Positions 44,500-53,125 of a stretch of 64,000 nucleotides of DNA are shown here, in pieces. Every line of letters starts with the position of its first letter. Position 1 is the first letter of the stretch. Made by a program: the position numbers and the translations under genes. This DNA is from CBDDGJ01 sp965199285 (GTDB lineage: Bacteria; Pseudomonadota; Alphaproteobacteria; RS24). The stretch spans positions 558,001-622,000 of the forward strand of contig OZ240687.1 of assembly GCA_965199285.1 (NCBI GenBank). The letters run 5' to 3'. A model generated the notes under the pieces. The model was given only the letters and a program-made list of their open reading frames with translations. It ran no database searches and was not told the origin of the DNA.

Positions 44500-44736
44500 A
44501 TGATCGAGATTAGGCTTTCTTTCTATGGCAAATTGGGGGACAGTTTTGAACGCCAAGACCAGTACCACACCAACGCCGCCACGGCGGCCGCTTTGCGCCA
44601 ACAACTTGCCGCCCATAATACCAATATTTTGGAAGACCATGTGCGGATTATTATTAATGATGAGATTTGTGACTGGCAACACCCACTTGCGGATGGTGAC
44701 GATATTGCTTTTATCCCGGCTGTAAGCGGTGGTTAA
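44500..44736 (+). CDS. moaD: Molybdopterin synthase sulfur carrier subunit MoaD
   Basis: 78 residues, ubiquitin-like. It ends ADGDDIAFIPAVSGG, and the C-terminal Gly-Gly is the site of thiocarboxylation. The start MIEIRLSFYGKLGDSF is family-like. It lies 14 bp after moaA and just before moaE, its partner in molybdopterin synthase. Confidence 0.93.
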   Translation: MIEIRLSFYGKLGDSFERQDQYHTNAATAAALRQQLAAHNTNILEDHVRIIINDEICDWQHPLADGDDIAFIPAVSGG

Positions 44737-44737
44737 A

Positions 44738-45187
44738 ATGATTATCCTCTCCGCCGAGCGTTTTTCGCTCGAGAAAGCCCAAAACGAATTTCAAACCCGA
44801 CATCATCAATGCGGGGCGATTGTCAATTTTATCGGCAATGTTAATGCAGGCACAAGCGATAATCCTGTTAAGGCGCTTTATCTCGAGCATCATGAAAAAC
44901 TAACCAAAGCCTCAATTAATAAAATCATTGCAGCAGCGCGGGAGAAAAACCCTATTGATGATGTTCTTGTGATCCATCGCATTGGCACTGTTTCATCTGG
45001 TGAGCCGATTGTTTTTGTCGCGGTTGCGGCGCGCCATCGTCGCGATGCGTTTCAGGCAGCTGAGATGGTTATGGATCATTTGAAATCGGAAGCGCTGTTT
45101 TGGAAAAACGAAATTAGACAAAATGATGAAGAATGGATAAACCCTAGACAACAAGATTATGATGATAAGCAAAGGTGGAAATTATGA
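44738..45187 (+). CDS. moaE: Molybdopterin synthase catalytic subunit MoaE
   Basis: About 149 residues from ATG 44738, one base after the moaD stop; a GTG three codons earlier overlaps moaD and is less likely. Motifs: GAIVNFIGNVNAG, LEHHEKLTKASINKII, VIHRIGTVSSGEPIVFVAV and ALFWKNEI with the active-site Lys. Functions with MoaD to place the dithiolene sulfurs. Its stop overlaps moaB by four bases (ATGA). Confidence 0.94.
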   Translation: MIILSAERFSLEKAQNEFQTRHHQCGAIVNFIGNVNAGTSDNPVKALYLEHHEKLTKASINKIIAAAREKNPIDDVLVIHRIGTVSSGEPIVFVAVAARHRRDAFQAAEMVMDHLKSEALFWKNEIRQNDEEWINPRQQDYDDKQRWKL

Positions 45188-45714
45188 GCGGCATTGATGA
45201 GAGTTTGGATTTTATTGCGGTACAAATCGCAATTCTAACAATATCAGATACGCGTGATTTGAGCAGTGACACGTCGGGCGATATTCTTGTCAGCCGCCTC
45301 ACTGAGGCCGGCCATAAATTAGCGGCGCGGGCGATTGTTCCAGACGACAAACAGGCGATTGCCACACAGGTACAGACATGGATTGATGAGCCAGAGATTG
45401 ATGCCATCATCACCACGGGCGGCACGGGGCTTACTGGCCGCGATGTCACGCCCGAAGCGGTCACCCCTTTATTTGACAAAACCATTGAAGGCTTTTCGGT
45501 GATCTTCCACCAGCTTAGCTATCAATCGGTTGGACTTTCAACCCTGCAATCACGCGCGCTTGCGGGCTTGGCGAAGGAGACATTTATTTTTTGCCTGCCC
45601 GGCTCCAATGGAGCGGTGAAGGATGGCTGGGATGGCGTGATAAATTATCAGCTTGATTCGCGCTATCGCCCCTGTAATTTGGTTGAACTCATGCCCCGCT
45701 TGCTGGAGAGATAA
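45184..45714 (+). CDS. moaB: Molybdopterin adenylyltransferase-type protein MoaB/MogA
   Basis: 176 residues from ATG 45184, preceded by AAAGGTGG. The fold's signature is ITTGGTGLTGRDVTPEAV, with ISDTRDLSSDTSGDILVSRL at the N-terminus and CLPGSNGAVKDGW later. Proteins in this group adenylate molybdopterin or resemble MoaB of unclear role; which applies here is not certain. It overlaps moaE and is followed by moaC after 3 bp. Confidence 0.9.
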   Translation: MSGIDESLDFIAVQIAILTISDTRDLSSDTSGDILVSRLTEAGHKLAARAIVPDDKQAIATQVQTWIDEPEIDAIITTGGTGLTGRDVTPEAVTPLFDKTIEGFSVIFHQLSYQSVGLSTLQSRALAGLAKETFIFCLPGSNGAVKDGWDGVINYQLDSRYRPCNLVELMPRLLER

Positions 45715-45717
45715 ATC

Positions 45718-46188
45718 ATGACAGATAAATTAACCCATTTTGATGATGCCGGGCGCGCCCATATGGTGGAGGTGGGAGAGAAAGACACCAGCAAGCGGCG
45801 CGCCATCGCAACCGGACATATTACCCTGTCTTCCAAAACGCTGGCGCTGATCCGCGATGGCAAAACCAAAAAGGGGGATGTTCTGGCGGTTGCCGAGCTT
45901 GCGGGCATTATGGGGGCAAAGCAAACCGCGCAACTTATTCCGCTTTGTCATCCGCTTGCGCTTACCGGCATTAAAATCGATTTGCAGTTAGAAGAGGCAG
46001 GGATAAGAGTGACCGCACAAGTCACCACAATCGGCAAAACCGGCGTTGAGATGGAGGCGCTGGCCGCCGTTTCCATCGCCTGTCTAACCGTTTATGATAT
46101 GGTCAAAGCGGTTGAGCGTGAGGCGGTGATCGGCGCGATTAAGCTCATAGAAAAAACCGGCGGCAAAAGCGATTATCAGCATGATTAG
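45718..46188 (+). CDS. moaC: Cyclic pyranopterin monophosphate synthase MoaC
   Basis: 156 residues. Works with MoaA to make cPMP. Motifs: LTHFDDAGRAHMVEVGEKDTS, KQTAQLIPLCHPLALTGI with the conserved His, GVEMEALAAVSIACLTVYDM with catalytic residues, and the C-terminal KTGGKS. Its stop overlaps the moeA start by 8 bases. Confidence 0.96.
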   Translation: MTDKLTHFDDAGRAHMVEVGEKDTSKRRAIATGHITLSSKTLALIRDGKTKKGDVLAVAELAGIMGAKQTAQLIPLCHPLALTGIKIDLQLEEAGIRVTAQVTTIGKTGVEMEALAAVSIACLTVYDMVKAVEREAVIGAIKLIEKTGGKSDYQHD

Positions 46189-47362
46189 TGTTGATGAGGT
46201 GCTGCATATTCTCAAAGCGGCAAATTTTCCCGATCGCTCGATAAGCCTTGCCTTAACAGACGCGGTTGGCAAAACTTTAGCGGAAGATATTATCGCGCCG
46301 CGTGCGCAACCTGTCTTTCCAATCTCGGCGATGGATGGCTATGCGCTGCAATTTTCAGATATTGAGGCGGGGCGTGAACACTTCCCCGTAATGGGGGAGG
46401 CCAAAGCAGGCGCGCCTTTTACCGGTGAGATGAAAAGCGGCACGGCGGTGCGCATTTTCACTGGCGCGATTTTGCCGCCCAAAGCCGATCATGTGATTAT
46501 TCAAGAAGAGGTTAAGGCGGATGATACCAGCATCACCATCACCGTGCCGCAAGCACACCCGCGCAATATTCGCGCGGCGGGGATAGATTTTTCCGCCGGG
46601 CAGGTTTTACTAAGCAAGGGCAAAAAGCTGACTGCCTATGATCTGGCCGTAATTGCGGCCGCCAATTATGATAAGATCAAAATCTGTAAACCGCCCGTGA
46701 TTGCCTTTTTCGCATCCGGCGATGAATTGCGTCCGCCCGGCTCTCCCCTTCATGACACGCAAATTGCTGATGCGATTTCCGCCCCCCTTGCCGCCCTCAT
46801 CACCAAATGGGGCGCAACCCCCCTGCCCTTACCGATTGTCAGCGATGATATTGCCCAATTTCATAACAATCTCGCGCAAGCGGAAACAGCAGATATTATC
46901 GTCCCCATAGGCGGCGCATCGGTTGGCAAATATGATTTCGCCAAACCCGCTTTTGCCGAAAAAGGCTATCAAATGCTGTTCGAAAAAATTGCCGTAAAAC
47001 CCGGCAAGCCGACATGGTTTGCCCAGAAAGATCATCAATATGTATTGGGATTGCCCGGCAACCCCGCATCGGCTTTGGTATGCGCGCATATATTTTTGCA
47101 AAGCCTTATCGGCACGCCGCTCACCTATAAGGCAAAACCCAAAACTCCGCTTGCAGCTGGCGGCGGACGCGCTGAATTTATGCGCGGGGTTTATGAAGCC
47201 GACCACTATGGGCAATTATGGGTAACGCCTTTGGCGCAGCAAGATAGCGGTCTCACCCACCCTTTTACAAAAGCAAATTGCCTCATCCACCACCCCGCAA
47301 ATATGAGCGAAACTCTCATCAATCTCCCCCCCGACCAACCAGTTGATATTTTCCCTTTTTAG
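46181..47362 (+). CDS. moeA: Molybdopterin molybdenumtransferase MoeA
   Basis: 393 residues. Inserts molybdate into adenylated molybdopterin. Motifs: PVFPISAMDGYALQFSDIE, RIFTGAILPPKADHVIIQEE, FFASGDELRPPGS, PIGGASVGKYDFAKP and LGLPGNPASALVCAHIF. It starts within moaC and ends the molybdenum series; a spacer of about 50 bp follows. No mod transport genes are seen in the window. Confidence 0.96.
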   Translation: MISVDEVLHILKAANFPDRSISLALTDAVGKTLAEDIIAPRAQPVFPISAMDGYALQFSDIEAGREHFPVMGEAKAGAPFTGEMKSGTAVRIFTGAILPPKADHVIIQEEVKADDTSITITVPQAHPRNIRAAGIDFSAGQVLLSKGKKLTAYDLAVIAAANYDKIKICKPPVIAFFASGDELRPPGSPLHDTQIADAISAPLAALITKWGATPLPLPIVSDDIAQFHNNLAQAETADIIVPIGGASVGKYDFAKPAFAEKGYQMLFEKIAVKPGKPTWFAQKDHQYVLGLPGNPASALVCAHIFLQSLIGTPLTYKAKPKTPLAAGGGRAEFMRGVYEADHYGQLWVTPLAQQDSGLTHPFTKANCLIHHPANMSETLINLPPDQPVDIFPF

Positions 47363-47412
47363 ATTAAGAGAAAACCTAAATGACAAGCGGTGAGTCATGC
47401 TATAGATAGGGC

Positions 47413-48297
47413 ATGAATGATTCACTTGACCATTTGCGCGGTGATAAGCGGAGAGAGCTAGACCGCATTGTCGAAATTCTGTTTGAAGAATTTGAAGCGG
47501 TGCGAGCGCGTAAAACAACTGATAAAAACCAGCGCGGGCGGATTTTGAAAATCATCCTGTTTGGTTCCTTCGCGCGGGGCGATTGGGTGGAAGACCATAG
47601 AAGCGGTTATAAAAGCGATTATGACCTTCTGATTATTGTCAATAAGCGCTATTTTTGTGATTTTGAGTTTTGGGAACGAGCCGAAGAGCGCTTTCTCACT
47701 GATCCGAAAATCGATCACGACGTGCAGATAGTGGTTGAACCATTTGATTACGTGAACAGCTTGCTCAGTCAAAGGCAATATTTCTTTTCGGATATTCGCG
47801 ATCAAGGGGTTGCTTTATATGAAGCTGACCCGATGCAAGAATTGGCACAGGCTAAGCCGCTAAATGAAGCAGAATTTATCCACCTATCGCAACAACATTT
47901 TGAGAAAGTATTTCCTTATGCGGCGGGATTTCTTAAGGGAGCCCATTTTTATATAGAAGAAAAGCAAAATAATCTAAGCGCTTTTAGTCTGCACCAAGCC
48001 ACTGAACATGCTTATGCGGCATTTTTACTGGTGCATACACATTATAAGCCAGACATCCATCATATTGGCAAACTACGTGGCCTATCTGAAAACATAGATA
48101 AAAATCTGATTGAGATATGGCCGCGCAATACACGACTGGCGCGGCGGCGGTTTGAGCTTTTGCGGCGTGCTTATGTCGAAGCGCGCTATTCGGAACATTA
48201 TGAAATCACCCATGAAGATTTGGACTGGCTTACTGAACGCGTCACCCTATTGCACCAGCGCATAGAAGCAGCATGCAAAAAGCGCCTAGAACAATAG
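47413..48297 (+). CDS. MNT-HEPN fusion protein (nucleotidyltransferase plus HEPN domain)
   Basis: 294 residues. The N-terminal minimal nucleotidyltransferase has IILFGSFARGDW and a DYDLLIIV metal motif, then DHDVQIVVEPFDYVNSLLSQ. The C-terminal half is helical and ends with a HEPN-like region (AFSLHQATEHAYAAFLLVHT, RRAYVEARYSEHYEITHEDL) that contains an R-Y-S-E-H variant of the R-x4-6-H motif. In many bacteria these two domains are separate antitoxin and toxin genes; here they are one chain. It lies alone between moeA and a transporter. Function in this strain is unknown. Confidence 0.8.
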   Translation: MNDSLDHLRGDKRRELDRIVEILFEEFEAVRARKTTDKNQRGRILKIILFGSFARGDWVEDHRSGYKSDYDLLIIVNKRYFCDFEFWERAEERFLTDPKIDHDVQIVVEPFDYVNSLLSQRQYFFSDIRDQGVALYEADPMQELAQAKPLNEAEFIHLSQQHFEKVFPYAAGFLKGAHFYIEEKQNNLSAFSLHQATEHAYAAFLLVHTHYKPDIHHIGKLRGLSENIDKNLIEIWPRNTRLARRRFELLRRAYVEARYSEHYEITHEDLDWLTERVTLLHQRIEAACKKRLEQ

Positions 48298-48306
48298 AAC
48301 CCTGCC

Positions 48307-49614
48307 CTATTTAGAGCGGGGCAGGAATATCACCGCAACCCCTGCCAGTAATGAGCCTGCTGCCATGATGGGGGAAACGCTCATCAACCCCATGCCCGCC
48401 GCAAAGAGCAAGCCACCTGCCCATGGGCCAACCACTGCACCGCCGCGCCCAGCCCCTAAGACCAAGCCTGTACCAGAGGCTAAAACAGCAGGCGGGAAAG
48501 ATTCCGCAAATAAGCCAAACGCGCCACCAATCACCGCGAACAACCAAAAGCCGGCAATCGTTCCGGCAATCAACATACTATCGAGCGTTTCGGTAAAAAA
48601 CGGAAATGCCGCAACAGAAAGCCCACTGCCAAATAGCGAGATAATCATAAGCGGCTTTAAGGCAAACAGGCGCGAGGCCGCGGCCATCGCCACCGACCCA
48701 ACAAGCCCGCCAATGCTAATCATCGCCAGCACTTCCGTACCCTCAACTGGCGTATAGCCTAAATCAGTAACCGCTGGTGGCATCCATTTCACAAAATAAT
48801 AATAAGTCAAAATATTACCCAAATAGAAAATCATCATAATGATGGTAATCCGTCTGGTTTTGTCATCAAACAAGCGCTTTACCGACACATGTTCTTCTTC
48901 CGCCACCTCTTCCGAAATCTGGAAAGGTTCATCATGCCCCATTTGGTGAAGATTTTTACGAATACGCGCTTCAAATCCGGCTGGCCGGCGGCGCTCTAAA
49001 AAGCCGATTGATTCAGGAACCAATAATAACACAACCGGAATGAATAATAGGCTGATGAGAGCACCCAATTTAAAAATCACCCGCCAATCATAATCTAGCA
49101 AAATGGGGGCGGCAAATTTACTGGCAAGATAAATGCCAAATGTATAGCCCCCGGCAATCAGAATAACGATAAGGCTACGATTACGGGCATTACTATATTC
49201 AGACCCTAAAGCGGTTGCGGATGTCAAAATACCACCCACCCCAACACCGGTAATAACCCGCGATACGGCCAGAATTTCCATATTCGGCGCATAGCCAGAA
49301 ATCGCCATGCCAATGGTCACAATCACAAGGCATAAAAGAAAGCTCAAGCGTCGACCATAGAGATCGGTTAACGCGCCAAGAAAAATTGAGCCAATCGCCA
49401 TCCCTAAAAATTCGAGCGGTAATAAAAATCCGAGCTGCGCTTTGCTCAGCCCCCATTCGGCCGTCATGCCCGCGCCTGCCAAAGCGATTGACATGACATC
49501 ATAACCATCCAGCGCCATCGCGAAGATGCAAAACACCACCACAAGCCATTGCCGCCATTGCATCGGCGCATTATTTAATATATCAACCGGCCGCTTTGTT
49601 TTCATGTCACTCAT
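48307..49614 (-). CDS. MFS transporter, aromatic acid:H+ symporter family
   Basis: 435 residues, 12 predicted membrane helices. The AAHS signature DGYDVMSIALAG lies in the first helix, followed by GSIFLGALTDLYGRRLSFL, the loop 2-3 motif. The large central loop (about residues 195-245) is hydrophilic. The family takes up aromatic acids such as benzoate, 4-hydroxybenzoate or phenylpropanoids, fitting the aromatic catabolism in the window. It is divergent from the carotenoid oxygenase gene and converges with the MNT-HEPN gene (9 bp). The substrate is not known. Confidence 0.87.
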   Translation of the reverse strand: MSDMKTKRPVDILNNAPMQWRQWLVVVFCIFAMALDGYDVMSIALAGAGMTAEWGLSKAQLGFLLPLEFLGMAIGSIFLGALTDLYGRRLSFLLCLVIVTIGMAISGYAPNMEILAVSRVITGVGVGGILTSATALGSEYSNARNRSLIVILIAGGYTFGIYLASKFAAPILLDYDWRVIFKLGALISLLFIPVVLLLVPESIGFLERRRPAGFEARIRKNLHQMGHDEPFQISEEVAEEEHVSVKRLFDDKTRRITIIMMIFYLGNILTYYYFVKWMPPAVTDLGYTPVEGTEVLAMISIGGLVGSVAMAAASRLFALKPLMIISLFGSGLSVAAFPFFTETLDSMLIAGTIAGFWLFAVIGGAFGLFAESFPPAVLASGTGLVLGAGRGGAVVGPWAGGLLFAAGMGLMSVSPIMAAGSLLAGVAVIFLPRSK

Positions 49615-49758
49615 TTCTCTATCCCCTAATTTAAGAATTCTTTTATCATATCCACTTTACTACAACGTAAGTTTTCTTCAAGCACCTCGTTGCCAAATTT
49701 GGCTTGACTTTCATTGTGCGATTCCGCATCCTCAAAACCTATATTATGAGATATTAAA
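49615..49758. promoter_or_regulatory. Divergent spacer between aromatic transporter and carotenoid oxygenase
   Basis: About 144 bp, AT-rich, serving both genes. No clear operator is visible. The pairing of transporter and oxygenase across one control region suggests common regulation. Confidence 0.3.
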
Positions 49759-51231
49759 ATGACCGATAATGTGACGATAACTCATTTGCCAGATGAAGCG
49801 CCCTTTGGAACCAAACATGGGTCAATGCTCACTGGCGCTTTCGCGCCCATATTTGCAGAAGAAACCTTGCCAGATTTACCCATCATTCATGGTGAAATTC
49901 CCAAAGATTTGAACGGTGTCTATTTGCGTAATGGACCCAATCCGCGCTTTGAACCAAAGGGCGCTTATCATCCTTTTGATGGTGATGGGATGATCCATGC
50001 GGCGGAATTTCGCAACGGCAAATTAACCTATCGCAATAAATGGATCCGCACCACAGGCTGGCACGAGAATGACAAGCAGGGCGAAGAAACCCATTGGGGC
50101 ATTATGCAGAGTCTAAAAGGCAAAACCGATAAGCCAATGAGCGACACCGCCAATACGGATATTATTGGCCATGCAGGGATGGCGGTTGCGAGCTGGTATT
50201 TATGCGGCGCGGCATATCAGATTGACCCGCTTACATTGGAAACAATGAGCACGGGTGATTATCAACGCGAACCAGGGCATGGCATATCCGCCCATCCAAA
50301 GGTTGATGAAACAACCGGCGAAATGGTGTTTTTCGACTATTTCGATCATCATCCCTTTATGGCTTATGGGGTGGTGGATGCGCAAGGCAAGCTGGTTCAC
50401 CATACACCGATAGAGCTACCAGATAATCGCCTGCCGCATGATATGGGCATGACCGCGCATTATTCAATCTTACACGATCTGCCGGTTTACCATGACCCTG
50501 ACGCGCTTAAATCTGGCCGCCATAAAATTATGTTTGATGCCGCCCTGCCCGCACGCTTTGGGGTTATCCCCCGCTTTGGCACAGCAAAAGATATTCAATG
50601 GTTCGAATTTTCACCCTGCTTTGTCTATCACACCATAAATTGCTGGGAAGATGGTGACGAAGTGGTGATGATTGCCTGCCGCTATATGCCTATTCTAAAT
50701 GCCGATGGTGAGATTGAGGCAGAAAAAACCGCCAAGCGCATCGCCCAGCTCGGCATGGATGCACGGCTATGGCGCTATCGGATGAATCTTAAAACCGGCG
50801 AAACCCATGAAGAGTGTCTGAACCCTGATTATAATGTCGAGTTTCCAAGCATCAATAGCGCCTATACCGGACGCTATTCACAATGGGCGTATTTGGTAGA
50901 CCATGACCCGGCTATTTTACGTTGGCGCGGCATTCGCAAATTTAACACAGATACCGGCGACTGTGTTGGCGCATGGTCGGACGGGCAGGAAGATTGCTGG
51001 TATAGCGAGCCATGGTTCGCACCAGTTGATGAGCCACAATCTGAAGATCACGGCTATCTCATCACTTTTGTCTGGAATGAAAAAAGCCGCATACAAGAGC
51101 TACAAATATTCAATGCCCGCGCGCTTGAGGGTGGCCCGATCACGCGGATTAACATGCCGCACCGCATCCCCATCGGCTTTCACGCGTGCTGGATGAAACC
51201 AACACAAATCGCAAATTGGCTCAAATCGTAA
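49759..51231 (+). CDS. Carotenoid oxygenase family protein (possible stilbene/carotenoid cleavage dioxygenase)
   Basis: 490 residues, seven-bladed propeller with a four-His iron site. The start is VYLRNGPNPRFEPKGAYHPF and DGDGMIHAAEF. Candidate iron ligands: His in GISAHPKVDE, His in MTAHYSILHD, His in CFVYHTINCWEDG and His in PIGFHACWMKP. The family cleaves carotenoids or, in bacteria, lignin-derived stilbenes to aromatic aldehydes. The divergent aromatic-acid transporter favours the latter, but this is inference. Only a weak ribosome-binding site precedes the ATG. Confidence 0.85.
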   Translation: MTDNVTITHLPDEAPFGTKHGSMLTGAFAPIFAEETLPDLPIIHGEIPKDLNGVYLRNGPNPRFEPKGAYHPFDGDGMIHAAEFRNGKLTYRNKWIRTTGWHENDKQGEETHWGIMQSLKGKTDKPMSDTANTDIIGHAGMAVASWYLCGAAYQIDPLTLETMSTGDYQREPGHGISAHPKVDETTGEMVFFDYFDHHPFMAYGVVDAQGKLVHHTPIELPDNRLPHDMGMTAHYSILHDLPVYHDPDALKSGRHKIMFDAALPARFGVIPRFGTAKDIQWFEFSPCFVYHTINCWEDGDEVVMIACRYMPILNADGEIEAEKTAKRIAQLGMDARLWRYRMNLKTGETHEECLNPDYNVEFPSINSAYTGRYSQWAYLVDHDPAILRWRGIRKFNTDTGDCVGAWSDGQEDCWYSEPWFAPVDEPQSEDHGYLITFVWNEKSRIQELQIFNARALEGGPITRINMPHRIPIGFHACWMKPTQIANWLKS

Positions 51232-51264
51232 ATTGAGATAACAGGCGCAGCTTAAATATTGCCC

Positions 51265-51453
51265 TTAACTTATGATTATTAATAAATAAAATAGCACACC
51301 AATAATAACAATCAAAATAATATATGCTTTCCATAAGCGCGGATATGCTAGATGCCACTTGCCACCTGATCGGCTGTGTTTTATTGTTAAAACACCTCCG
51401 ATAAATGCCACTAACAAGCCAATAAGTTCCAAAACAAAATTAAGGTCATCCAT
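51265..51453 (-). CDS. Small membrane protein, unknown
   Basis: 62 residues from an ATG preceded by AGAAAGG. Two hydrophobic stretches (LELIGLLVAFIGGVLTI and AYIILIVIIGVLFYLLIIIS) separated by a short basic loop. I do not recognise a family. It lies at the start of the AT-rich accessory region. A real gene is plausible because of the site and the clean membrane topology. Confidence 0.45.
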   Translation of the reverse strand: MDDLNFVLELIGLLVAFIGGVLTIKHSRSGGKWHLAYPRLWKAYIILIVIIGVLFYLLIIIS

Positions 51454-51521
51454 TGATAAACCTTTCTGATTTGGGTTTAAGAATGTTAATTTTTCTATCT
51501 GCCATATTAGTATTCCCCTAA

Positions 51522-51764
51522 TTATTTTTCAAGTTTCATCGTCACATATAGAAATGGTAGAAGTATAAAATTACAAATAGTAAGAATTGTTAAAATTATA
51601 CTTAAGTAAAACTCCGGAATCTTATTAACGAATAAACCTAAAATTCCTATAGCAACCACAATTGACACTAGGATTATTTCCGATCGCCAAGTTCCCTTAG
51701 AAAGCCACTTTTTATAGACCTTCAAATAAAATATATATGTCTTTACCAAATAATATGGTGACAT
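51522..51764 (-). CDS. Small membrane protein, unknown
   Basis: About 80 residues with two hydrophobic segments (ILVSIVVAIGILGLFVN and ILTILTICNFILLPFLYVTM) after a basic N-terminus. ATG 51764 is chosen over an upstream TTG; no strong site is visible. No family recognised. Downstream of it lies a second small membrane protein in the same direction. Confidence 0.4.
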   Translation of the reverse strand: MSPYYLVKTYIFYLKVYKKWLSKGTWRSEIILVSIVVAIGILGLFVNKIPEFYLSIILTILTICNFILLPFLYVTMKLEK

Positions 51765-51888
51765 CACCAAATGATATATACTTCATATTTATGCCCTAAA
51801 CTCTACCTTTAATAGTATGTGTTAAGGATTCTCGTGTAACCGTAAATGGGCTAGCAGGGGCAAATCTCACTTACCAGATATGTCAATA

Positions 51889-53090
51889 TCATGCCGCCGC
51901 CAGCTTATCATAATCGCTGCTATCCATCTCATCGCCATAAAGCGATGCCGCAACCTCAGCCACTGCCTTAACACCTGCTTGCAAATCATCAATAAACGCG
52001 TCAAGCGTCGTCACCGTACCGTCATCTTGGGTGACCTTGACATCCTTCTTGACAATCAGCGCCGAAGGGACACCATCCGCACCGGCAATCTCGGTAATCT
52101 CCCCCTCATAGGCTTCTGAAACGCCCAACTCATCCATCGCCCGCATAACAGCCTCAGCATGCGTTGCACCTGCATCAGATACACCATCATCAGACTCAGC
52201 ATCCATCGTATCAGATGAATCATCACCATTAAGTCGGATGAGGGATAAATTCCCCTCTGTATATTGATCATTAGCAATTAATCCCTGATACGCTTGTATA
52301 CTTAAATCGGTAGGGTTTTCCGCCTCAACAATATTAGCTTTATTGAGAATAAATTCCTGCGCAATATCTGTATTTGGAATGTCCACATTATATTCGCCTG
52401 GAAAGTCCGCTGTCCTTGAATTTTCTATCGCCTTATTATAACGGATATTCATATAATCCTGGCCAACATTATAGTAAAAGCTTGCAAAGCCTTCTTTCTC
52501 CCCCTGGCTAAGCTCTTTCCAATTGCTGACATGGGTTTCTCCCCAGCTTACCGCTTCTTTCACCATAAGACCAGCAAACTTAACAGTGGTCGGGCTTTGC
52601 CTATCACCCAAATCAGAAACTAATGCGACATAATCATGATTATAGTGTTTTAGCGCGAGGGGGTCAGAGGCAGAATAAGTTTGGTTATAGTCCTCCAAAA
52701 GACGAATGGCCGTATAAGTTTGAACATTACCCACACCAACATCAATCATGATTTGTTCTTGAAAAACTTTTTCAAAAAGACTATCGGCAACATCCAGTCG
52801 TTCTTGTGGCGGGAGGGCTTTTATTCTTTCATAATCTTGTCGAATAGAATTATGATCTGTCAAATAAAAGGTTGCAATTCCATCACCATTTGCTTGTTTA
52901 AATTGATCCCATAAGCCCTCATTACGATCCTGATATTCTTCAAGGATAACCCCATTAATTATGGTGCTTGTGATGCCACTTCCTTCGAAATTAAGGTTAT
53001 CTGCAACACGCTTGGCAGCTTCACCATATTCTATTCTGTGGCCAAGAGTAGTATATCTCTATCATAGTTTTTTACTGTTTCATCTGCCAT
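51889..53090 (-). pseudogene. Unknown acidic protein, frameshifted near its start
   Basis: The ATG at 53090 has a strong AAGGAG site 8 bases upstream and begins MADETVKNYDRD, but that frame stops at 53031. The continuing frame (TTLGHRIEYGEAAKRVADN and onward) is open from about 53059 to 51889. Removing one AT from GATATAC at about 53052-53057 joins them to a protein of about 400 residues. The middle has IMIDVGVGNVQTYTAIRLLE, loosely like lysozyme-type folds, and the C-terminus is acidic and ends DSSDYDKLAAA. No family is recognised with confidence. A sequencing error, a pseudogene, or slippage-based switching are all possible. Confidence 0.6.
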
Positions 53091-53125
53091 GATCTCATCT
53101 CCTTAAATTTTCAATTCGTTCCATA

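Noticed and set aside
53067..53073. A AAA AAC heptamer near the start of the frameshifted gene as a programmed -1 frameshift site
   Set aside because: Shifting -1 there leads straight into TGA and TAG stops, so it cannot join the two frames; the shift must lie further downstream, near 53055.
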